DNA from: Mycobacterium sp. MS1601
Lineage (GTDB): Bacteria; Actinomycetota; Actinomycetes; Mycobacteriales; Mycobacteriaceae
Direction of reading: 5' to 3'
DNA: 64,000 nt
NCBI RefSeq assembly: GCF_001984215.1
Contig: NZ_CP019420.1
Span: 1,302,001-1,366,000 of the forward strand
Position numbers and translations under genes: made by a program. Below are positions 45,129 to 53,950 of the stretch, piece by piece; the stretch's first letter is position 1; every line of letters starts with the position of its first letter. The notes beneath the pieces were generated by a model. The model was not told the origin of the DNA, ran no database searches, and saw only the letters and a program-made list of their open reading frames with translations.

Positions 45129-45142
45129 TAGAACGTGTTCTC
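45129..45142. promoter_or_regulatory. KstR-like box upstream of the thiolase-like gene
   Basis: TAGAACGTGTTCTC matches TNNAACNNGTTNNA except for the last base (C instead of A). It lies 36-49 bp upstream of the start at 45093 and has the same core as the box at 41478. Confidence 0.6.
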
Positions 45143-45180
45143 GTTTGGCCAACCGAACCGCTCCTTGGCGTACACCCAAC

Positions 45181-45224
45181 CTGATGTACATCAATATTGA
45201 CGTACATCAGATTCGGCGTACGGT
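45181..45224 (+). promoter_or_regulatory. 30-bp near-perfect palindrome and promoter of the paired-ATPase operon
   Basis: The stretch 45181-45210 is symmetric in 28 of 30 bases around AATATT. Its halves are CTGATGTACATCA and TGACGTACATCAG; the left half contains the perfect palindrome TGATGTACATCA. TTGACG (45197-45202) inside it and TACGGT (45219-45224), 16 bp apart, form a good promoter whose start would fall at the GTG of the first ATPase, giving a leaderless transcript. A repressor bound here would cover the -35. Confidence 0.7.
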
Positions 45225-45230
45225 TGGGAC

Positions 45231-46382
45231 GTGTCCTGGCAGGTACGACCCATGTCCCTGGTGGTGGGCGGCATCGTCAAACCCGATGACGTCGTCGGGC
45301 GTTATCGCGATGCAGCAGCCGTGTTGGCGGCGCTGCCCCACAGTGGCGCAGTCCTGGTCGGCGATCGTCGTCACGGCAAGACGTCCCTGGCCCGCATGGT
45401 GGCGCACCAGGTGCGCGCCACCGGCGCACTGGTGGGCGCTGCCAGCGCCGAACGCGGCACGTATGCGGACTTCGTGTCGGCACTGGCGGCCGAACTGGCC
45501 CGGTTCGAGCCGTCCTGGAGCCAGGAACTGGCCAAACTCCGCGTCTCGCTCAATGCGGGCCCGGTGACCATCGAACGGGAAGCCCGCGCCGCCACCGCCC
45601 TGGACGAGTTGCTCCGCCAGGCCGTGGACCGCGCCGACGGACGTCAGGTCGTCTTGTTCATCGACGAGGTGACCGTCCTGGCCCGCCGGCTGGAACGGGC
45701 ACACAGCGGCGCCGGTGACGACTTCCTGCGCACACTGCGCCGATTCCGCCAGGAGTACGGCGGAGGAGTTGCCACGGTGTTGTCCGGGTCGATCGGCTTC
45801 CATCACGTATCCGTCGACGCACCCAGCACCGTCAACGACATCCGGAAGATCACCGTCGGCCCCATCCGCGCCGATCACGCCGCATTCCTCGCCGAATGCC
45901 TGCTGCTGGGAATCGGCGTCTACCCGCCGGAGGCGCACCGGGTGGCGCCGGCTGTCGCCGAAGCCGCCGAAGGCGTTCCCTACTACATCCAGCACCTGGT
46001 ACTCGCCCTACAAGACCACTACCTGCGTGACGGCCGCCTACCACCTGCCGACCAGATCCCCGATCTGGTGACCACCGCCGTCGAAAACCTCAACGATCCC
46101 TGGGATCTCCGGCACTACCGGGACCGGCTACCCAACTACTACGGATCGGTCGCCGACGTCATCGCAGGCGTGCTCGACATCTATGCCCACGCCGGCGCCC
46201 CGTTGACCGTCGACGACACCCTGATGTTGCTGCGTGGCGAAGGCAGTCCGGTCCGCGACCGACATCAGTTGGTCAGCCTGATCGAACGCCTGGAACTCGA
46301 CCACTATCTGGTGCGCGTCGGTGACTCCGACCGGTTCGCCTCCCCGCTGATCCAACGCGCCTGGCGAGCGATGCGGCGATGA
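45231..46382 (+). CDS. AAA/STAND-type ATPase, first of a pair
   Basis: A 383-residue ATPase of the archaeal-ATPase/STAND type. Walker A is GDRRHGKTSLARM (about 44-56) and Walker B is RQVVLFIDEVTVLA. A sensor-like LSGSIGF, a helical lid with YYIQHLVLAL and a C-terminal part with DTLMLLRGEGSPVRDRHQLVSLIERLELDHYL (winged-helix-like) follow. GTG 45231 coincides with the predicted transcript start; ATG 45252 is an alternative. The next gene overlaps by ATGA. No partner of known function is present, and the pair is not in this place in M. tuberculosis. Such ATPases act as switches that sense a ligand or protein and oligomerise. Function unknown. Confidence 0.78.
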   Translation: MSWQVRPMSLVVGGIVKPDDVVGRYRDAAAVLAALPHSGAVLVGDRRHGKTSLARMVAHQVRATGALVGAASAERGTYADFVSALAAELARFEPSWSQELAKLRVSLNAGPVTIEREARAATALDELLRQAVDRADGRQVVLFIDEVTVLARRLERAHSGAGDDFLRTLRRFRQEYGGGVATVLSGSIGFHHVSVDAPSTVNDIRKITVGPIRADHAAFLAECLLLGIGVYPPEAHRVAPAVAEAAEGVPYYIQHLVLALQDHYLRDGRLPPADQIPDLVTTAVENLNDPWDLRHYRDRLPNYYGSVADVIAGVLDIYAHAGAPLTVDDTLMLLRGEGSPVRDRHQLVSLIERLELDHYLVRVGDSDRFASPLIQRAWRAMRR

Positions 46383-47461
46383 CGACGCCGGTGTTCACCC
46401 CCTCGGCATTGCCCCCGGCAGAACTCGACGCCCTGACGGTCGGGCGCGCGGCTCTGTTCACCAAGCTGGTGCGCCGCATCGTCGGCGCTGCCCGTGACGG
46501 CTCCCGGCCGCACACACTTCTGGTGGCCCCCAGAGGCATGGGCAAGACGCACACGCTGCATGTCGCGGTGAACCGCGCACTTGCCGACCCCGCAACCGCC
46601 AAAAATGTTCTGCCGGTGTTCATTCCCGAAGACGCCCTGGCAATCGGCTCTTATCTCGACATCCTGGTGGAGATCGCCAGGGTCGTCGGCATCGCGCAGT
46701 CCGCGCGGTCCATGCGCCGCGACAAAGACGCCGTCGGCATCGAGCAGGCCATCCTGGCCGCCGCGGCCGACCGTATGGTGCTGCTGGTGATCGAGAACCT
46801 GGACCGGGTTTTCGACAGCCTGGGCTCCGACGGCCAGGGAAACCTGCGGGCCTGGGTCGAAACATCAACGGCAATAACACTTTTGGCCAGCAGTCCGGCC
46901 CTGTTCCCAGGAGTGTCGTCGCGGTCGCACCCCTGGTACGGGTCGTTCATGGTGGAGACGCTGCCCGACCTCGAGCTGCCGGATGTGATGGCCATCATCG
47001 CTGGAACCGCGCGCAGGCGCGGCGCTGACGATCTCGTTGCCTTCGTCGAATCACCCGAGGGAACAAGATCTTTGGCTGACATCTACGCGCTCGTGGGCGG
47101 TGCACCACGCCCTTGGCATCAGCTCGCACAGGTCGCCGGCGTCGCCACGCTCGAGGCCGTCACACCGGCGGTGGCAGCGCTACTGGACAGCCTGGTTCCC
47201 AACTACCAGCGGCAGCTTGCAGAGCTCTCGCCCGGAGAGCTACGCCTGGTCGCAGAGCTGGCCCGCGCGGACCAACCCCGCACCGTCAGCGACCTGGCCG
47301 CCGCCGTCGGGGTGTCGAATCAGTCGGCCGCAACGGCACTGGGCAGACTCTCCGCCTCACGATGGGTGACGTCGGCCAAAAAGAGCGAAGACCGTCGCGC
47401 CACCTGGTACAGCCTCACCGATCCGCTTTTGCGGCAGGTGCTGCGGTTCCGCGATCGCTGA
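46379..47461 (+). CDS. AAA ATPase with C-terminal winged helix, second of a pair
   Basis: A 360-residue ATPase. Walker A is APRGMGKTHTLHV (about 49-61), Walker B is RMVLLVIENLDRVF, sensor-like ITLLASSPALF follows, and a C-terminal MarR-like winged helix spans about 275-355 (LRLVAELARADQPRTVSDLAAAVGVSNQSAATALGRL, then SLTDPLLRQVLRF). An ATPase plus winged helix recalls Orc1/Cdc6 and STAND regulators. The winged helix may bind the palindrome upstream of the operon or other DNA. Start overlaps the first ATPase (ATGA), so equal amounts and a complex are likely. Function unknown. Confidence 0.78.
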   Translation: MTTPVFTPSALPPAELDALTVGRAALFTKLVRRIVGAARDGSRPHTLLVAPRGMGKTHTLHVAVNRALADPATAKNVLPVFIPEDALAIGSYLDILVEIARVVGIAQSARSMRRDKDAVGIEQAILAAAADRMVLLVIENLDRVFDSLGSDGQGNLRAWVETSTAITLLASSPALFPGVSSRSHPWYGSFMVETLPDLELPDVMAIIAGTARRRGADDLVAFVESPEGTRSLADIYALVGGAPRPWHQLAQVAGVATLEAVTPAVAALLDSLVPNYQRQLAELSPGELRLVAELARADQPRTVSDLAAAVGVSNQSAATALGRLSASRWVTSAKKSEDRRATWYSLTDPLLRQVLRFRDR

Positions 47462-47478
47462 TCGTCGCTTGACGCATT

Positions 47479-47517
47479 TGTCACTTAGTGACACAGTGTG
47501 GGTGTCACTAAGTGACA
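47479..47517. promoter_or_regulatory. twin palindromic operators upstream of the S9 peptidase
   Basis: Two 15-bp palindromes, TGTCACT-T-AGTGACA (47479-47493) and TGTCACT-A-AGTGACA (47503-47517), have centres 24 bp apart. They lie in the 93-bp gap between the second ATPase and the peptidase gene, 38 bp before the GTG. This looks like a dimeric repressor or activator binding twice. The regulator is not identified. Confidence 0.65.
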
Positions 47518-47554
47518 GAGCCGTCTGCACGGGCCCCGATTCCGAAAGGACACC

Positions 47555-49411
47555 GTGTCCACATCCACACGCATTTCCGTCGAAGAGTTCTTCAACCCGC
47601 CCGAGCGCGCCGGCGCCACCATCTCGCCGGACGGTACGCAGATCGCGTACCTGGCGCCGTGGCGAAACCGCCTCAACATCTGGATTCAGGATGTCGACGG
47701 GACCACCGAACCGCGGTGCGTCACCGCGGACGGCACCCGCAGCGTCTACCTCTTCAGCTGGACCCACGACTCCCGTCACCTGCTCTACATGCAGGACACC
47801 GGCGGCGACGAGAACTTCCACGTCTACCGCGTCGACCTCGATGACCCGGACGCGGCCGCCGTCGACCTGACGCCGTTCCCGAACACCCGCTGCTCCTACG
47901 AGCTGCTGCGGGCCCGGCCCGGCAAAGCCGTGGTGCAGCACAACGCCCGCAACCCCGAGCTGGTGGACGCCTTCGAACTCGACATCGCCAGCGGCGAACT
48001 GACATTGCTCGCCGAAAATCCGGGCAATGTCATCGGTTGGATTGCCGGTCCCGGCGGGCACCTGTTCACCAACACGCTGACCGCGGACGGCGACGTCGAG
48101 ATCTCCCAGTGGGATCCGGCCACCACGTCCGTACGGCCCATCAAGGTGTACGACGGGCGTGATTACCCACTGGGTATCCATCCGATCGTGCCCACGCCCG
48201 ACGGCACCGGGATCTGGCTGGGTTCCTACGACGGCAGCGACCGCATGCGCCCCGTGCGCCTCGATGTGGCCGCCGGGACCGAGACCGAGGTGGACAGTCA
48301 TCCCACCTTCGATCTGGCCGCACAGATCATGCTGCCCTCGCCGTTCATCGTCAGCGAGCAGACCGGTGACCTCATCGGCGTCCGCTACTACGGTGAGCGC
48401 CAGGTGATCCACCCCCTGGACCCCGACTTCGCAGCCGTGCTGGACAAGCTCTCCGCACTGTCCGACGGCGATCTGTCCAAGATCTCGACCGATGACACCG
48501 GGCAGCGATGGGTGGTCAGTTTCAACCACGACCGCGAACCCGGCGTCACCTACTTCTACGACAACACCACAGGGCAGAGCCGGTTGTTGTTCCGGCCGTA
48601 CCCGAACCTGGATCCGGACTCGCTGGCGCCCATGACTCCCGTCACCGTCACTGCGCGCGACGGACTGGATCTGCACGGCTACCTGACCCTGCCCATCGGG
48701 CAGGAGCCCGCCAACCTGCCCATGGTGCTGCTGGTGCACGGCGGGCCGTGGGCCCGCGACTGCTGGAGCTACCAACCCGAGGTGCAGCTGCTGGCCAACC
48801 GCGGATACGCGGTGCTGCAGGTCAACTTCCGTGGCTCTACCGGCTATGGAAAGGCCTTCACCCAAGCCGCGATCGGCGAGTTCGCCGGCAAGATGCACGA
48901 CGACCTGATCGACTCGGTGGACTGGGCCGTCAAGCAGGGCTACGCCGACCGGGACCGGGTGGCCATCTTCGGCGGTTCGTACGGCGGGTACGCGACGCTG
49001 GTCGGCGTCACGTTCACCCCGGACGTCTTTGCCGCCGCCATCGACTACGTCGGGATCTCCAGCCTGCCCAACTTCATGCGCACCCTGCCCAATGTGGGCC
49101 GACGGTTCCTGGCCACCAACTGGCACCTCTACGTCGGTGACCCGGAGGATCCGGCGCAGGAGGCCGACATGCTGGCCCGCTCGCCCATCACCAAAGTGGA
49201 TCGGATCCGCACCCCGTTGCTGGTGGTCCAGGGCGCCAACGACTCTCGGGTGGTGCAGGCCGAATCCGACAACATGGTCGCGGCGCTACGGGCCCGTGGT
49301 GTCGAGGTCGAGTACATGGTCAAAGAGGACGAGGGGCACGGGTTCGTCAACCCGGACAACAGCATCGACATGTATCACGCGGTCGAGCGGTTCCTCGCTC
49401 AGCATCTGTAG
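47555..49411 (+). CDS. S9-family prolyl oligopeptidase-like serine peptidase
   Basis: A 618-residue peptidase. The N-terminal beta-propeller (1-350) has the repeated blade pattern ([40 protein letters not shown]). The C-terminal alpha/beta-hydrolase domain has the catalytic Ser in [11 protein letters not shown], Asp in VQGANDSRV and His in DEGHGF. It cleaves short peptides, as in the acylaminoacyl peptidase/DPP group. No signal peptide is seen, so it is cytoplasmic. AAAGGA lies 5 nt before GTG 47555. Twin palindromes upstream and a 22-bp terminator downstream make it a separately regulated unit. Confidence 0.92.
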   Translation: MSTSTRISVEEFFNPPERAGATISPDGTQIAYLAPWRNRLNIWIQDVDGTTEPRCVTADGTRSVYLFSWTHDSRHLLYMQDTGGDENFHVYRVDLDDPDAAAVDLTPFPNTRCSYELLRARPGKAVVQHNARNPELVDAFELDIASGELTLLAENPGNVIGWIAGPGGHLFTNTLTADGDVEISQWDPATTSVRPIKVYDGRDYPLGIHPIVPTPDGTGIWLGSYDGSDRMRPVRLDVAAGTETEVDSHPTFDLAAQIMLPSPFIVSEQTGDLIGVRYYGERQVIHPLDPDFAAVLDKLSALSDGDLSKISTDDTGQRWVVSFNHDREPGVTYFYDNTTGQSRLLFRPYPNLDPDSLAPMTPVTVTARDGLDLHGYLTLPIGQEPANLPMVLLVHGGPWARDCWSYQPEVQLLANRGYAVLQVNFRGSTGYGKAFTQAAIGEFAGKMHDDLIDSVDWAVKQGYADRDRVAIFGGSYGGYATLVGVTFTPDVFAAAIDYVGISSLPNFMRTLPNVGRRFLATNWHLYVGDPEDPAQEADMLARSPITKVDRIRTPLLVVQGANDSRVVQAESDNMVAALRARGVEVEYMVKEDEGHGFVNPDNSIDMYHAVERFLAQHL

Positions 49412-49458
49412 ACAACAACAAAGCCCCCCGTCTCGCGACGGGGGGCTTTGTTGTTGTC
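49412..49458. terminator. bidirectional terminator between the S9 peptidase and sucD
   Basis: A 21-22 bp perfect stem (from 49411 to 49432, and 49437 to 49458) has a 4-nt TCGC loop and T-rich ends (CTTTGTTGTTG) on both strands, directly after the peptidase stop and 6 nt before the sucD stop. Confidence 0.95.
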
Positions 49459-49463
49459 GAATC

Positions 49464-50366
49464 TCAGAGCTTGTTGAACAGCTCGCGTGCCTTGGCAGCG
49501 GTCTCCGACGGCGTTTTGCCGACGGCCACACCGGCAGCCTCGAGCGCCTCCTGCTTGCCTGCGGCGGTGCCCGCACCGTCGGAGACGATGGCACCGGCGT
49601 GGCCCATGGTCTTGCCCTCGGGAGCGGTGAAGCCCGCCACGTAGCCGACGACCGGCTTGGTGACGTTGGCCTTGATGTAGGCGGCGGCCTTTTCCTCGGC
49701 GTCGCCGCCGATCTCACCGATCATCACGATCAGCTTGGTCTCGGGATCCTTCTCGAACGCCTCGATGGCGTCGATGTGGGTGGTGCCGATGACCGGGTCG
49801 CCGCCGATGCCGATGGCGGTGGAGAAGCCGAGATCACGCAGCTCGTACATCATCTGGTAGGTCAGCGTGCCGGACTTCGACACCAGGCCGATCGGCCCCT
49901 TGCCGGTGATGTTGTTCGGCGTGATGCCCACCAGCGATTCACCCGGGGTGATGATGCCGGGGCAGTTGGGGCCGATGATCCGGGTCTTGTTGCCCTTCTC
50001 GACGTTGTAGGCCCACGCATAGGCGCTGTCCTGCACCGGGATTCCCTCGGTGATGACCACCAGCAGCGGGATCTCGGCGTCGATGGCCTCGATGATGGCG
50101 TCCTTGGAGAACGCCGGCGGAACGAAGGCGATCGACACGTCGGCGCCGGTCTCTTTCATGGCCTCGGCGACCGAACCGAACACCGGCAGCTCGATGTCGT
50201 TGCCATCCTTGTCCTTGTGGGACACGGTGGTTCCGGCCTTGCGCGCATTCACGCCGCCCACAATCTGGGTGCCGGCCTTGAGCATCAGCGCGGTGTGCTT
50301 GGTGCCCTCGCCGCCGGTGATGCCCTGGACGATGACCTTGCTGTCCTTGTTCAGGAAGATAGACAT
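49464..50366 (-). CDS. sucD: succinyl-CoA ligase (ADP-forming) alpha subunit
   Basis: A 300-residue alpha subunit that carries the phosphohistidine of succinyl-CoA synthetase in the TCA cycle. It shows the CoA-binding [31 protein letters not shown] and the C-terminal active site [18 protein letters not shown], where His is phosphorylated. It lies 15 bp after sucC, the usual order, so they form one transcript ending at the strong hairpin. Confidence 0.98.
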   Translation of the reverse strand: MSIFLNKDSKVIVQGITGGEGTKHTALMLKAGTQIVGGVNARKAGTTVSHKDKDGNDIELPVFGSVAEAMKETGADVSIAFVPPAFSKDAIIEAIDAEIPLLVVITEGIPVQDSAYAWAYNVEKGNKTRIIGPNCPGIITPGESLVGITPNNITGKGPIGLVSKSGTLTYQMMYELRDLGFSTAIGIGGDPVIGTTHIDAIEAFEKDPETKLIVMIGEIGGDAEEKAAAYIKANVTKPVVGYVAGFTAPEGKTMGHAGAIVSDGAGTAAGKQEALEAAGVAVGKTPSETAAKARELFNKL

Positions 50367-50381
50367 GTTTTGTTGGCTCCC

Positions 50382-51545
50382 TTACTTGTTGGCCAGCTCG
50401 GCGGCTTTGTCGGCCCCGGCGTCCATGGTCTCGGCCTGTACGACCAGCGGATGGTTGGCCTCGGCGAGGATGCGCCGGCCTTCTTCGACGTTGTTGCCGT
50501 CGAGACGGACCACCAGCGGCTTGTTGGCCTCGTCACCGAGGATCTGCAGCGCCTTGACAATGCCGTTGGCCACCGCGTCACACGAGGTGATGCCGCCGAA
50601 CACGTTGACGAACACGCTCTTGACCTGGCTGTCGCCCAGGATCACGTCCAAGCCGGCCGCCATGACCTCGGCCGAGGCGCCGCCGCCGATGTCGAGGAAG
50701 TTGGCGGGCTTCACACCGCCGTGCTTCTCGCCGGCGTAGGCAACAACGTCCAGCGTCGACATGACCAGACCGGCGCCGTTACCGATGATGCCGACCTCGC
50801 CGTCGAGCTTGACGTAGTTGAGGTCGTTCTCCTTGGCCTTGAGCTCCAGAGGATCGGTGGCGTCCTTGTCCTCGAACTCCTTGTGGCCGGGCTGACGGAA
50901 GTCGGCGTTGGCGTCCAGGGTGACCTTGCCGTCCAGCGCCAGGATCTGGTCATCGGGGGTACGTACCAGTGGGTTGACCTCCACCAGGGTGGCGTCCTCG
51001 CCGATGAACACCTCCCACAGCTTCTGGATGGTGACGGCCGCGGCGTCCAGCACCTCGGCGGGCAGGTGGCCCTTCTCGGCGATCTCGCGGGCGAAGGCCA
51101 GATCGACACCCTTGACGGCATCAACGGGCACCTTGGCCAGGCGGTCGGGCTTGGTGGCGGCCACCTCTTCGATCTCCATGCCACCCTCGACCGAGCACAT
51201 GGCCAGGTAGGTGCGGTTGGAGCGGTCCAGCAGGAAGGAGATGTAGTACTCCTCGGCGATGTCGCTGGCTTCGGCGACCAAGAGCTTCTTGACGATGTGG
51301 CCCTTGATGTCCAGGCCCAGAATGTTCTGCGCGTGCGTGAAGGCGTCGTCGGGGGTGGCCGCGTACTTCACGCCGCCGGCCTTGCCGCGCCCGCCGACCT
51401 TCACCTGCGCCTTGACCATGACAGGCTTGCCGATCTCCTCGGCGATGGCTTTGGCGTCCTCGGCGGAGTCGGTCACCCGGCCCGGAGTGGTGGGAACGTT
51501 GTGCTTGGCGAACAGCTCTTTCGCCTGATACTCGAAAAGATCCAT
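50382..51545 (-). CDS. sucC: succinyl-CoA ligase (ADP-forming) beta subunit
   Basis: A 387-residue beta subunit with the ATP-grasp domain. It shows [15 protein letters not shown] at the start, [16 protein letters not shown] (nucleotide loop), [23 protein letters not shown] (metal and nucleotide contacts) and [12 protein letters not shown] with [16 protein letters not shown] in the C-terminal CoA-ligase domain. I chose ATG 51545, the family start, over GTG 51554. It is divergent from the M23 peptidase gene across a 270-bp region that must hold both promoters. Confidence 0.97.
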   Translation of the reverse strand: MDLFEYQAKELFAKHNVPTTPGRVTDSAEDAKAIAEEIGKPVMVKAQVKVGGRGKAGGVKYAATPDDAFTHAQNILGLDIKGHIVKKLLVAEASDIAEEYYISFLLDRSNRTYLAMCSVEGGMEIEEVAATKPDRLAKVPVDAVKGVDLAFAREIAEKGHLPAEVLDAAAVTIQKLWEVFIGEDATLVEVNPLVRTPDDQILALDGKVTLDANADFRQPGHKEFEDKDATDPLELKAKENDLNYVKLDGEVGIIGNGAGLVMSTLDVVAYAGEKHGGVKPANFLDIGGGASAEVMAAGLDVILGDSQVKSVFVNVFGGITSCDAVANGIVKALQILGDEANKPLVVRLDGNNVEEGRRILAEANHPLVVQAETMDAGADKAAELANK

Positions 51546-51817
51546 TGGGCTCACTGTCTATCTGCCGGAGTGGCGGGCTTTGTCGGTTCTCTAGGACGGC
51601 CGGTTTCTCGGGTTCGCGCCGGGGGGAACTTTATCGACACGAGTGGTCGCCGATACCACCGCCTCCTGTCTTGTGGCACATGTCACCGACCCCGGCAGAG
51701 TGATACAACTCACAATCCTCGGTCGGGACTTCGCTTGGGTTGCCACTTGTATTGGAATTTGGTTAACGTCTCTGAGTCCAGATAACGCTTTGGTCACGAC
51801 TAGAGGGACGTTTCAGG

Positions 51818-52834
51818 TTGGCGCAACACCACTCGGCACCATCTCCCACCAGGGAAGAGCCGATCAGCGCCCGTGAAATCTCACGCTTGGAAGACGGTTA
51901 CATTGGACTCCCAGTGGACACCGCAGAAATCACCGACGTCATCTCGCTCGAGGAGATCGAGTCCGAAGTGCTCAACGCACCCGAACTCGACGACCTCCAC
52001 GACGTCGACGACATCGCCCCCGTAATCCTGCTTCGTCGCCGAGATCTCAGCGACGACGTGTTCGTCGACGACTCCGACGACGGGGATGAGGACGGCTACG
52101 ACCCGGATCTCACCGAGGTCATCCCGCGTGCGGGCGCGCACCGCAAGCCCGCCGCCAGCGCCCTCAAGGGCCGGGTCATGATCGCCGCCATGGCCGCAGG
52201 TGCCGCTGCGGCCGCCGCACACTCCGCCATCAACCCCTCCGACACCGCCACCGCCGAAGCCGTGCTCGCCGCCGACCAGCAGTCGATGAACGGCGCGCTG
52301 AACACCGCTTCGCAAGGCATGCAGTTGGTCACCGTGGCGCCCAGCGCCATGACGCCCATGCACTCCGAGGAACTGGCCAAGGGAACCGCCTTTGCGCAGG
52401 AGCGCGCCGAGCGTGAAGCCCGATTGCAGCGCCCGCTGTTCGTCAAGCCCACCCAGGGCATCTTCACCTCCGGCTTCGGCTACCGCTGGGGCGCCCTGCA
52501 CGGTGGTGTCGACATCGCCAACTCCATCGGTACCCCGATCTACGCCGTGTCCGACGGCGTGGTCGTCGACGTGGGCCCGACGGCCGGGTACGGCGCACTG
52601 GTCAAACTGCGTCACTCCGACGGCACCGTCACGCTCTACGGCCACATCAACAGCTGGAACGTCACGCTCGGCGAGCGGGTGTTCGCCGGCGACCAGATCG
52701 CCACCATCGGCAACCGCGGCAACTCCACCGGGCCTCATCTGCACCTCGAGGTCCTGCTCAACGGCACCGACCGGATCGACCCGGTGCCGTGGCTGGCCAA
52801 GCGCGGCATCAGCGTCGGCGCGTACGCCGGCTGA
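51818..52834 (+). CDS. M23-family metallopeptidase (LytM/DD-endopeptidase type)
   Basis: A 338-residue peptidase (Rv0950c-like). An acidic N-part (1-110) is followed by a hydrophobic segment RVMIAAMAAGAAAAAAHSAI (about 120-140), a helical linker (EELAKGTAFAQERAEREARL) and the M23 domain (about 205-335). It has SGFGYRWGALHGGVDIANSIG (zinc His and Asp), LYGHI and TGPHLHLEV (catalytic/zinc His). It cuts peptidoglycan cross-links. The zinc set HxxxD...HxH is complete. TTG 51818 is the apparent start, with AGAGGGA upstream. Confidence 0.9.
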   Translation: MAQHHSAPSPTREEPISAREISRLEDGYIGLPVDTAEITDVISLEEIESEVLNAPELDDLHDVDDIAPVILLRRRDLSDDVFVDDSDDGDEDGYDPDLTEVIPRAGAHRKPAASALKGRVMIAAMAAGAAAAAAHSAINPSDTATAEAVLAADQQSMNGALNTASQGMQLVTVAPSAMTPMHSEELAKGTAFAQERAEREARLQRPLFVKPTQGIFTSGFGYRWGALHGGVDIANSIGTPIYAVSDGVVVDVGPTAGYGALVKLRHSDGTVTLYGHINSWNVTLGERVFAGDQIATIGNRGNSTGPHLHLEVLLNGTDRIDPVPWLAKRGISVGAYAG

Positions 52835-52838
52835 CCCG

Positions 52839-53408
52839 GTGCCTGACCCGGACCCTGATCACACCCGCATCCTCCGGCGTGCGCCGCAGTCCCCACCGCA
52901 GGACGCCCGTACCGGCATCATCCGCCGCGCCCCGACGGGACCTGTTCCCACACAACATGATCCGCGCACCACACACATCCCTGAGGCGCCCACCGGCCTG
53001 ATTCCGCCGGCTCCGGCGCCACTGGCTCCCCCGGCTTTGGCCACCCCCTCGCCGCGCGGGGCCATCGCCACCTCCGTCGTCGCGATGCTCAGCGGGTGGG
53101 CGGTGTCGGTGGTGGCCACGGACCTGATCACCGGGTGGTGGCAGACCGACCGGCTGTTCTGCCTCGGTGTCGGGTTCCTGGCGTTCGTGTTCGCCGCGTC
53201 GACGGTCGCGGGACTGATCACCGTGCTACTGCGCCGCGCGGTGGGCCGCTACCTGATCGCCACCGGAGCCGTGGTGGCCCTGCTGACGTTCGGGGCGGTG
53301 TTCGTCGCCGGCGCCAAGATCCCCTGGCCGGTGTACCTGATCCCGACACTGCCGGTGCTCAGCGTGGCATTGGCATTCCTGCCCGCTACACGCCGCTGGG
53401 CACGCTAG
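52839..53408 (+). CDS. hypothetical four-helix membrane protein with Pro-rich tail
   Basis: A 189-residue protein. The N-terminal 70 residues are Pro/Thr/Arg-rich with a loose repeat of I-[LI]-RRAP and PTGLIP units. Four transmembrane helices follow (AIATSVVAMLSGWAVSVVA, LFCLGVGFLAFVFAASTVAGLI, YLIATGAVVALLTFGAVFVAG and WPVYLIPTLPVLSVALAFLP). GTG 52839 lies 4 nt after the M23 peptidase stop, so it belongs to that operon. Not recognised as a family; a wall-related role is only inferred from the neighbour. It converges on the isochorismatase-like gene with 4 bp overlap. Confidence 0.7.
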   Translation: MPDPDPDHTRILRRAPQSPPQDARTGIIRRAPTGPVPTQHDPRTTHIPEAPTGLIPPAPAPLAPPALATPSPRGAIATSVVAMLSGWAVSVVATDLITGWWQTDRLFCLGVGFLAFVFAASTVAGLITVLLRRAVGRYLIATGAVVALLTFGAVFVAGAKIPWPVYLIPTLPVLSVALAFLPATRRWAR

Positions 53409-53947
53409 AAGGTCACCTCGGCGGTGGGGACGACGCCGGCCTCACGCCCCGGCGCCCGCTGGAACGACCAGTACAGGTTGGTATGGGCAATCACTTGATC
53501 CGGCGGCGGCGCACCGTACTGCGACAGGTCTTCGGTGGTGTGCGCGTCGCCCACCAGAGTCACGTCATACCCCCGCACGAAGGCGCCGTGAATAGTGGAA
53601 CGCACGCAGGCGTCGGTCTGCGCTCCGGTGACCACCAGCCGCCCCACCTGTAGTGCGGCCAGCACGTCCTCCAGTGAGGTGCCCTCGAAGGAGTCGCCGA
53701 AGTTCTTCTCCACCAACGGTTCACCATCGACGGGCACCAACTCGGGGACTATACGCCAACCCTCGCTGCCGTGCACCAGATCGTCGTCGGCGTGTTGCAC
53801 CCAGACCACCGGAAACTGTCCATCACGGGCCTGCTGTACCAGGTGCGCGATGTTCGCAACCACGGCGTCCCTCCGATGGGCGCGTGCCACGACGTCGTTC
53901 TGCACATCCACCACCAGAAGTGCACTGCCACCGCGGTTCTGCAGCAC
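53405..53947 (-). CDS. isochorismatase-family cysteine hydrolase
   Basis: A 180-residue hydrolase of the isochorismatase/nicotinamidase fold. It shows ALLVVDVQNDVVA (catalytic Asp near 14), VEKNFGDSFEGTSL (the catalytic Lys region) and VVTGAQTDACVRSTIHGAFVRGYDVTLVGDAHTT (nucleophile Cys in DACVRST). It cleaves amides or enol ethers of small molecules; the substrate is unknown. The GTG start is 3 nt after the uvrD1 stop, so the gene is cotranscribed with the helicase. Confidence 0.9.
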   Translation of the reverse strand: MLQNRGGSALLVVDVQNDVVARAHRRDAVVANIAHLVQQARDGQFPVVWVQHADDDLVHGSEGWRIVPELVPVDGEPLVEKNFGDSFEGTSLEDVLAALQVGRLVVTGAQTDACVRSTIHGAFVRGYDVTLVGDAHTTEDLSQYGAPPPDQVIAHTNLYWSFQRAPGREAGVVPTAEVTF

Positions 53948-53950
53948 GAT

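Noticed and set aside
49029..51785. 918-codon plus-strand frame across sucD and sucC
   Set aside because: Antisense of two conserved TCA cycle genes; no start signal or recognisable domain.
51546..51817. Riboswitch (for example a c-di-AMP type) before the M23 peptidase
   Set aside because: Wall hydrolase genes often have one, but I could not find the conserved core or a stable multi-helix fold here.
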